64,000 nucleotides of DNA, from contig PSQN01000016.1 in assembly GCA_002989075.1 (NCBI GenBank), positions 2,310,336 to 2,374,335 of the forward strand. The letters are read 5' to 3'. The translations under genes and the position numbers were made by a program. Shown here one piece after another: positions 57,319 through 64,000 of this stretch. This DNA comes from Arthonia radiata (lineage: Eukaryota; Ascomycota; Arthoniomycetes; Arthoniales; Arthoniaceae). The stretch's first letter is position 1. Each line of letters starts with the position of its first letter. The notes under the pieces are model-generated. The model was not told the DNA's origin and searched no databases. It saw only the letters and a list, made by a program, of their open reading frames with translations.

Positions 57319-57629
57319 GTTGAAGCACTTTCCTATGTTGGGTTGGTGAACGCACGAGCATGATGATTTTCGATCACAAACAAGGTAGGTGAAAGTGTTT
57401 TCGAGTCGGGAGATCAAGTTGGTAGGTAGAGGTGGCGAAGATTTCCAGGTGAGGCTACGTTGCGTTGATAGCAGAACATCAAACGGCTCCGATTGACAAA
57501 CCAAGGGAGATGCTCAAAGCAATATACACTCGCGGTAATCACGGTCTCTGACTGCGTGCTGTTACACCTCGTAGTCTGCTGCAAACGCAAAACGTCAAAC
57601 CGTCTCCAGTCCAACCCTGAGCCGACATC
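57319..57629. other. Intergenic, 311 bp
   Basis: Between two minus-strand genes. Nothing recognised beyond a possible extension of the small gene's frame to 57504. Confidence 0.5.
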
Positions 57630-59812
57630 TCAGCTCCACGTCAACGTCATCATCAAATGCGCAAACGCATTGTCTTCGCTCTTATCATCAACCGACGGTT
57701 TAACTTCCGCGCCTCCGCCCAGGCCGCTCACAACGTCTTCGACCGCAAAGCTGACTTCCCGCAAGAACACTGCATTGATGGCGGCCGTGTCCATAAGGCG
57801 AGCGCATTCCCGGCGAGCATCGATGACTTCCTCAGTAACGTCCATGGCGACCAACATCTGATCTCCATCGTGTCGATGGGGGATGAAGTGGGACGCTGTT
57901 GACGGCAAAACTGGAGTGTCGTGGGAGCCGGGCTTGTCGCGACGTGTCAGAGTTTCCATGTGCTGTTTGATGATGGCTTGGCTCAGCTCGTTGGGGAGTG
58001 GTGGGAAGGGCATCTTGGTGTCGTCGAATGCAAAGTCGCGGCGAAACTTCTCCCACGTCTGAATGGTATCGCGTAAACGATCCTCGAACATCTTGCAGGC
58101 TTGTAGTGCCCAGTAGTAATTCCGAGACTGCGAGAAGACCTGTCATCAAGTCAGTTAACGTAGCCGTTGTTTTCCAAGGCTTGTCAAAGGATGGTGTGGT
58201 TAAAATAGATGATCGATATTACGATTCTCGTTCTGCGAGCATTGTAGCCGGCCGCAAAATGCACATCACCTTTGCTCTTTAAACTGAGGCTTTCAAGAGC
58301 CGCCGTACAGGCGTCGACCGAATTCATTGTGAAAGTGGCTAAGAGCAGACTTTATGAAAATTCTTTCACCTACCGGATCGTCTGAAAGAAGATCAAAATC
58401 TACCCCTGAGAAGACAATATCTGATGGACCTTTGTAGGCTGAATCAATAGCGTCGATGGCCTGAGTCCACCGCGGAACGATGTGTACCATGGCACTGATC
58501 AGCCAACTGAAAAACAAAGACGAAGGTCCTGTGTAGCTGCCGGAACCTCGCTGCAGCACTCTGATAATGTCACGGCGCCAATTTTCACCCAGCTCGAAAA
58601 AGGTACCCCAGTCATGGCCGAAGCCTACATAGAGACACGAAAGCTGCTCCTCGTGAATATCACCATGGGCCAGGCGTTGGTCGGGGCCAAACATGGCTGT
58701 TCGCCTCACGCCTCCAGAAGATTGACGCGGTTGCTCGAGCGCTGAGTTTTCAGCGGGGTAGAACGTGTAGAAGGCGATATGGTACTCAAACGTGCAGCTT
58801 TTGACGGCCTTCGAGAAAGCGTTCAGTCCTCTGATAGGAGCTAAGTTTCAAGGTGTACTTACTTCTGGCGCGAGGCCGTGCAGAGTAACTCTTGCCCAGT
58901 TGCAGAAGCTGAGATAGCGATCCAGAAACTGGGCTACCAGGGACATGTGCATCCTTGCTGCAAATTAGTACATGTGTGATGTTCGCTCTCTATGATATTT
59001 AAGAACTATTCATTGAGGATGAAGTTTTCCTAGGAAGCTTACCTTGGCGCAGACTGTTCGGTCCATGAATGTGAGCTCAAACTTTGAAGAAGACATGACG
59101 ATCTTGTACATACCGCTACGCTCATAATCGCAATTGTAGACGTCAAGCCTATGATCTCGACGCATCTGATTTTGATCAGACCAGGCCTTGAGGTACTGGT
59201 GAGAGTGCAGTCATCCACAGGGAGACTACCCTCACTGATCGCCACTCTATTGCGCAGAATTTGCCAAAACTCTTCGTAAGTAGCTTCTTTGTAGGTGGGC
59301 ATCGAGCCCCAGCGCCAAACATCCTCAGGATCAGTGCCTCTTTCGGAGGGAATCAACCAGTGTTGCACGACGTTGCCACGCTCGTCACCGTCACTGCATC
59401 TCAAACGTGATTTTGCCAGGCGTGCATGCAGAGAGCCACCGTTGATGAATGCAGTCAACTTTGGATACGACAGTTTGTAGTTCCATGTGTTCCAAGGCTG
59501 CTTAGGAGAGAATAAGTCCTTGAAGACTGTGTTTCTGTGCGAAACTAACGCTCGCAGCACAGCAACGTCGTGCGACGGGTTATAGCAATGGATTTGCTCC
59601 CATGCTTTCCTCGCCGTGTCTCTCTTTGCCTCGGTCTGTCCTTGATCGTGTCCATTCGGCATAGCTCTCCTGACCGTGTCACGGATGGAAACGACTTCAT
59701 ATTTTAGCTGCTCCAAGTCCCGTCGCTGCTCCTGGACGCTATGTAGTATCTGATCTACACATTCTGCAAGACTTGAGGAACTCCTGCGCATGTTACCGTT
59801 CTGTGAAGTCAT
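57630..59812 (-). CDS. Uncharacterised multi-exon protein
   Basis: Not recognised. Proposed exons 59246..59812, 59114..59195, 58863..58957, 58374..58808 and 57630..58139 give 562 residues in frame. The N terminus has a short coiled coil (LHSVQEQRRDLEQLKYEVV). The first domain contains WNTWNYKLSYPKLTAFINGG and YKEATYEEFWQILRNR. Later blocks are SLVAQFLDRYLSFCNWARV, TFEYHIAFYTFYPAEN, FGHDWGTFFELGENWRRDI and SLFFSWLISAMVHIVPRW (moderately hydrophobic, perhaps buried rather than membrane). The last exon has YYWALQACKMFEDRLRDTIQ and an LPNELSQAIIK motif. Introns are 50, 156, 54 and 234 nt. Exon 2 has two usable donors: GTATGT at 59113 keeps the frame, while GTAAGC at 59042 lengthens the exon but leads to an early stop. 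It could be two genes; the 234-nt intron is the weakest join. Confidence 0.55.
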
Positions 59813-60310
59813 AGTGCGAAAAAATCATGGGAACGAGTGGACAGAAACGAGACCGTCAAGGTGAGCCACGCCGCTATGAATCAGACATGCCAGAACCCCA
59901 GCCTCCCCAATCACGTCGCACAGATTAAGCGACATGCACGTGCTCATGCAGCACATTTGCGCTGACCATTCACGGCCGGTTTTTGTACGGAGAAGACCCT
60001 TTCGTGCCAATGAGCGCCTCATGGGGACCTCACGTTCACTTTCGTTGTCTTCCAGTGCTGTAAGCATGTTTTATTTGTCCATCGCCATCCGTGCAGCTCG
60101 TGAAGTTCAACAGTGACGCGCTTGGAACCGTATTGACGGAGTAGGTTTTCAAAGTAGGAGCGAAAACCGCGTGGTAAGGGCAACAACACATCACCCTGCC
60201 ATACGCGTACTAGCGTCGACACCAGCATCATCCGAGAGAGCAATGTAGAGTAACGGAATACATTCCAGGACAACGCGCGGACAGTCGTGTCTCCTCACAA
60301 GGTGGGCATC
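59813..60310. promoter_or_regulatory. 498-bp divergent promoter region, uncharacterised gene / VPS17
   Basis: Head-to-head spacer. No TATA element or repeat recognised. Confidence 0.4.
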
Positions 60311-62157
60311 ATGGATTTCAGCTCGCTTCAAGACACCGAGCAATCACCATGGGCAACATCTCCGCAGCATTCTCGCACCCCCTCCGGGCAACAGGAGCCT
60401 CCCTCGCCCACACCAGCCCTGCCTCCTCCTACGGTACAAGAACAGCCTGATGAGGAAGACGCAGCTACACGTCCGTTGCAGCAACCGTCTTTAGTAGAGA
60501 ACGGTCATCTCGAAGAGCCTGCAACACCCGTGATTGAGCAGCACACATCAGCGGAACAACAGCAGGCTCGCCAATTCCCGCAGCACCCTTCTCAGAGCGA
60601 ACAGACTCAGCAGCAGCCACCCAAAGCACCGAAAACAGCACAGCGCTATCATGGACAGAGATCACGCCCAAAACAGGACCTGCCTGTGTACAAGCTTCAA
60701 CCTCGCATCACCGGATTAGAGCGACCAACTAGGAAAGAGCTCAACATACGATTTGATGTCTACGTAGGCTCACATATTGCACGCTGCAAATCGGGCTATA
60801 CTGACCTGAGACTTGACAGACAAATTTGCCAGGCTACAGAACCACCCAATTTCGCGATGTACGGCGCTCGCATACTGAGTTTGTCAAGCTTGCCGACCAC
60901 CTCGTTTCCGCGAACCCTGAAGCCTTCGTTCCCGCAATGCCTCCTTTTGCGACCTCTGCCGGCGTGGGCACAGATGAGGACGATGCAAAGATGAAAATAT
61001 ACATGCAGAGGTGGCTCAATGTCGTATGCGGCAATGACGTGCTGATGCGCGACGACGAGGTTAACCGATTTATTGAGGGCGATCCTGGTTACAGTCCTGT
61101 ATACAAGAGGTCACAACCAGCCACCGGTGTGCGACGGAAGGTCATCAAGCAATTCGCGCCTCCACCAGATGATACGCCCGAGTTGCAGGAAGCTAGACCG
61201 CTCGTGAAGCGGTTCTACCTGGGTGCGATGGAAGCCGAACAGAGAATAGATAAGACTGTCAAGGCGAGGAGGAATCTTGGTCTGGCGGAAGCTGATCTTG
61301 GCCAACGCTTCCAGGCTTTGACAGAGCAAGAGATACATCCTGGACTAAAACATGCCTACCGGAAACTGGGACGGACCGTGCAAGCGGTCGGCGACATGCA
61401 TGCTGCACAAGGCACAGCTGAAGCAACGGTGCTGGGAGATCCACTTCATTATCACTCAGCGGATGCATTCATTGTCAAAGAAACACTGACGAATCGTCAC
61501 ATCTTGCTTCGCGATCTCATACAAGCACAACAAGCCGTTCGCTCCAAGCTTTCATCGGCCGATAGACTGAAGGCCAGCTCCTCAGTGCGGCGAGAAAAGG
61601 TTGACGAAGCCATTGCTGCTCTGGACGAGGCGCGCAGCCATGAAAACTATCTGATGCAAAAGTCAGCCCGCGTTACCCATCACCTAGTCTTTGAGCAACG
61701 AGCATGGTTTGCGCGGACGTCGACAGAGCTTCGAGCGAGCATACGAGAGCTGGTCATACGAGAGATCGATGCTGAGCGGCGAGCGCTGGCAACACTCGAG
61801 TCGGTCCGGCCTGATGTCAGAGCTATTGACGCAAGCGGTGGTCTGAGCAGACTAGGTCGCGAAGCTACACCGAATCCCCGACGCCAAACGGTTCAAAGCA
61901 GTCAAGGTCCCAAAGGCGACGCGTGGAGCGGAGTGACTCGCCGTGCTGATGGCTTGAATCGGAGCATTAGTGGAAGTTTTGTACCGCCCGGCGGTGGCAG
62001 AGCTGACAATGCAGAAGGCGCAACCGAAGAAGGCGAAGACGGCGCAGCTACTACACGAAGTCGGGCAATTAGTGGTGCTGAGGACGTGCAGGAGGATGAC
62101 ATAGACAGAGTGGACGCTCGCAACGCGGCGAGCCGGCTGGCAGCGAGCACGTTTTGA
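60311..62157 (+). CDS. VPS17: Retromer sorting nexin Vps17
   Basis: PX-BAR subunit that pairs with Vps5 to bend endosomal membrane for retromer recycling. Exons 60311..60763 and 60820..62157 (intron 60764..60819, 56 nt, donor GTAGGC, branch CTGAC, acceptor GACAG); 596 residues. The first 115 residues are Pro/Gln-rich and disordered. The PX domain spans about 125-245 (KLQPRITGLERPTRKELNIR, then across the splice DVYTNLPGYRTTQFRDVRRS, EFVKLADHLVSANPEAFVP). GYSPVYKRSQPATGVRRKVI and QFAPPPDDTPELQEARPLVK mark the link to the BAR region (about 280-510), with DAFIVKETLTNRHILLRDLI typical of fungal Vps17. The C-terminal tail is acidic. The ATG chosen opens MDFSSLQDTEQSPW; upstream frame is open only from a non-ATG codon. 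Confidence 0.93.
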
Positions 62158-63580
62158 TCATTGCACCCATCACCATCGAGTCGCATGTCTACTCGAGGCA
62201 TCCCGATACATCGCTATGTTAAGTACATCAACATTAGCAGTGATACATCTTGACTCCATCAAGCTCGTCGCGCGCCGGCCCTCTCACTGGGCAAGACCTA
62301 TCCCTATCCTCACTGAAGGCAACAGAAGCCATGCTTGATCTTTACTGAAGTCCTCGGCTGATTGAAACTCCTCTGCATGATTACAATTCATCATGAAGCA
62401 TTCAGACCCGGAAGGTAAGCACGACACCATCTTCCCCCCCGGGAGACAGCGCGAGCACGTCGCTGTTCGATTGGAGTCTCTGCCATGCGGGCCGCATACA
62501 TGCGGATGCAGAGGGTGCACTTAATCATTGACACTACCTCACAGCGCTACCCATCATTATAACACGCAAGATATTGATCGGGATCAGAGCTTCAAAATAT
62601 GCGCAGCTCTAGCATTCCCCGTGAAGGTGGAGACATAGGATCAGCAGCGGGCATTTGTCTGGTCGCCCTCAGCACGGCAAAGCAACAAACAGGCGCAGTC
62701 CCGTTATACTGAAGAAGGTTTTGCGTGTTTCCTTAAAAAGATGCTTGCATCAGACAGGAGCGACGGCGACGCGTTGATTGGACCAAAATGCTTGGTGCGG
62801 GCGGAAAGACCCCTTGTTGTAGGGCTGCAGCGGCGCCAGTTCAGGGCGCCATCTTGCTCATCTTTTGAAAGTCTCGAGGCAAACACGGCCTGGAACTGTC
62901 GGCTCAGGCCAGACACACGTTCCCCTTCCGCTCATGTGCTGACGAGGGGCGTTTGATAGGGTCAATAATATGCACAACCGCCCCACCCACATTCGTTCTC
63001 GACCTCCCTTACGAGCCAGCAGTCCTGCATCATCATCACCACTGCCATCCGCTTCCGCACCGCCTAACGCTCGTGCTTGACGGTCATAGACAACTAAGGT
63101 TGCAGTACACTTCCCACGTGTCTTTGTCTTACACAATCCATGCTCCAGCTCTCTGACAACCTCATTGGAGCGGTACTTTGTCCTAAAAGTCATCCCACCT
63201 TCAGACAAAGCCCCTCTCTCTTGGCCTACGTTCGTTATTGTTGACCTTTGTGCCTGACCGGCCCAGCCCATGCCTGAACTCACCTCTCCATACGGGTGCT
63301 GAGCAGATCTGTCGTGGCTACGGCTTCTCTTCTACTATCATTTTTACATTCTCTTAACCAGTTCACTTCATTGCGTTCGATTGACACCACATACTGTGGT
63401 TTAATTTCATTTCTTTTACTCAATTACATTCTGACGCCTGCAGTACTCGGCGCAGGTCGCTGACGGCCCTCTCATACACGTTGCGTGCGGTCCACTGCAG
63501 CGAAACTTACCATCACAGGTCCCTCGGTCTTCGCTTTCCAGGTCTCACCGCTCTCTTTCCGACTTTCCTGGATCTCTGAG
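62158..63580. other. Intergenic, 1.4 kb
   Basis: VPS17 3' region and promoter of the gene at 63581. Small frames lack protein character. Pyrimidine-rich stretches at about 63.3-63.4 kb may be leader or promoter sequence. Confidence 0.5.
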
Positions 63581-64000
63581 ATGGTGCGAGTTGCCGTTGT
63601 GCAAGAGATCATTGGATCAAAGAAGCCATTAAAAGATGGTGCGTTGAATCACATTCACAGGTGTTGTAGACTCATAGAGGTTACTGACGTGCCTCGCAGA
63701 TGACGTGAGTCACCGGAAAGAAGCGGACGAAGCGCAAAATACCCAGATACCACGGAAGGGACTCGCAAGATATGTCGCACTTTACAAGTTGCATTGGATT
63801 GTTTACTCGTTGGTGTTGCTATTACTGTAAGTCTCTACCTTCTTAACTTGCAAAAATCGGCTTCTTCCTGCACGCCTTTTGGGTCATCCTCGCAACGTTG
63901 ATGACGGAGCAAGACAATGAGGATCGTTCCGTTGTCTTGGCTGGTCGCGCCTGCCGGTAGAAGCAGTCAAGGGCACGCCGGGCGTCCGTGTATCTCTCAC
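63581..64000 (+). CDS. 5' end of an unknown membrane-protein gene, cut by the window
   Basis: Partial. Exons 63581..63638 and 63700..63826 are supported by a GTGCGT donor, CTGAC branch site and CGCAG acceptor (intron 63639..63699). A second donor, GTAAGT, is at 63827; the next exon is not identified inside the window. The visible protein starts MVRVAVVQEIIGSKKPLKDD, then a charged stretch, then a membrane segment (LHWIVYSLVLLLL). This looks like the N-terminal cytosolic part and first helix of a membrane protein. Family not recognised. Confidence 0.55.

Noticed and set aside
1-64000. Transposons, LTR elements, virus-derived genes, tRNA and rRNA genes
   Set aside because: I looked for reverse transcriptase, integrase, transposase and capsid-like motifs, long terminal repeats and tRNA B-box sequences and recognised none. 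A profile search could still find short remnants.

Overview
This window is nuclear DNA of a filamentous ascomycete (Pezizomycotina). Dothideomycetes is my guess from overall gene flavour; I could not test it. The evidence is dense genes with short introns (46-65 nt is common), GTRNGT donors and CTAAC/CTGAC/CTAAT branch sites close to the acceptor, and filamentous-fungal families (Pex26, NACHT STAND proteins, a GPI-type Ser/Thr-rich wall protein, a CVNH lectin domain). The forward-strand reading frames often begin at non-ATG codons, so starts and splice sites were re-read by eye. I recognised no transposon, LTR element, virus copy, rRNA or tRNA.

Layout. 1-15 kb: complex I subunit NDUFA5 (cut by the left edge), a membrane protein disulfide isomerase, NUR1, a BTB protein, a 1592-residue repeat-rich cell-surface protein and TFIIE-alpha. 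15-25 kb: a gene-poor stretch, then a 10-exon NACHT STAND (NLR-like) gene with C2H2, tandem-repeat and SANT parts, diverging over 432 bp from a Rad5/HLTF-type SNF2 helicase. 25-50 kb: mainly housekeeping: PUS1, Ku70, a coiled-coil protein of unknown function, a pinin-domain protein divergent from RDS3 (SF3b), PEX26 divergent from SBH1 (Sec61 beta), a Cid1-type nucleotidyltransferase, a Cys-rich membrane protein with a GEYE repeat tail, and ADE13 divergent from PSY2. 50-60 kb: a second accessory island with a decayed array of palindromic 53-bp units, a 14-exon NACHT-ankyrin gene whose last three exons read as a cyanovirin-N homology (CVNH) domain, and two uncharacterised genes. 60-64 kb: VPS17 (retromer) and the 5' end of an unknown membrane-protein gene cut by the right edge.

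The genes do not form one pathway. The most interesting items are the two STAND immune-receptor-like genes. One carries a lectin-type CVNH domain at its C terminus. In the other a decayed repeat copy appears to have become an intron controlling whether the SANT domain is made. The palindromic array next to the CVNH gene is the main non-coding anomaly. All exon models here are read by eye and keep an open frame across every junction; none is backed by transcript data.
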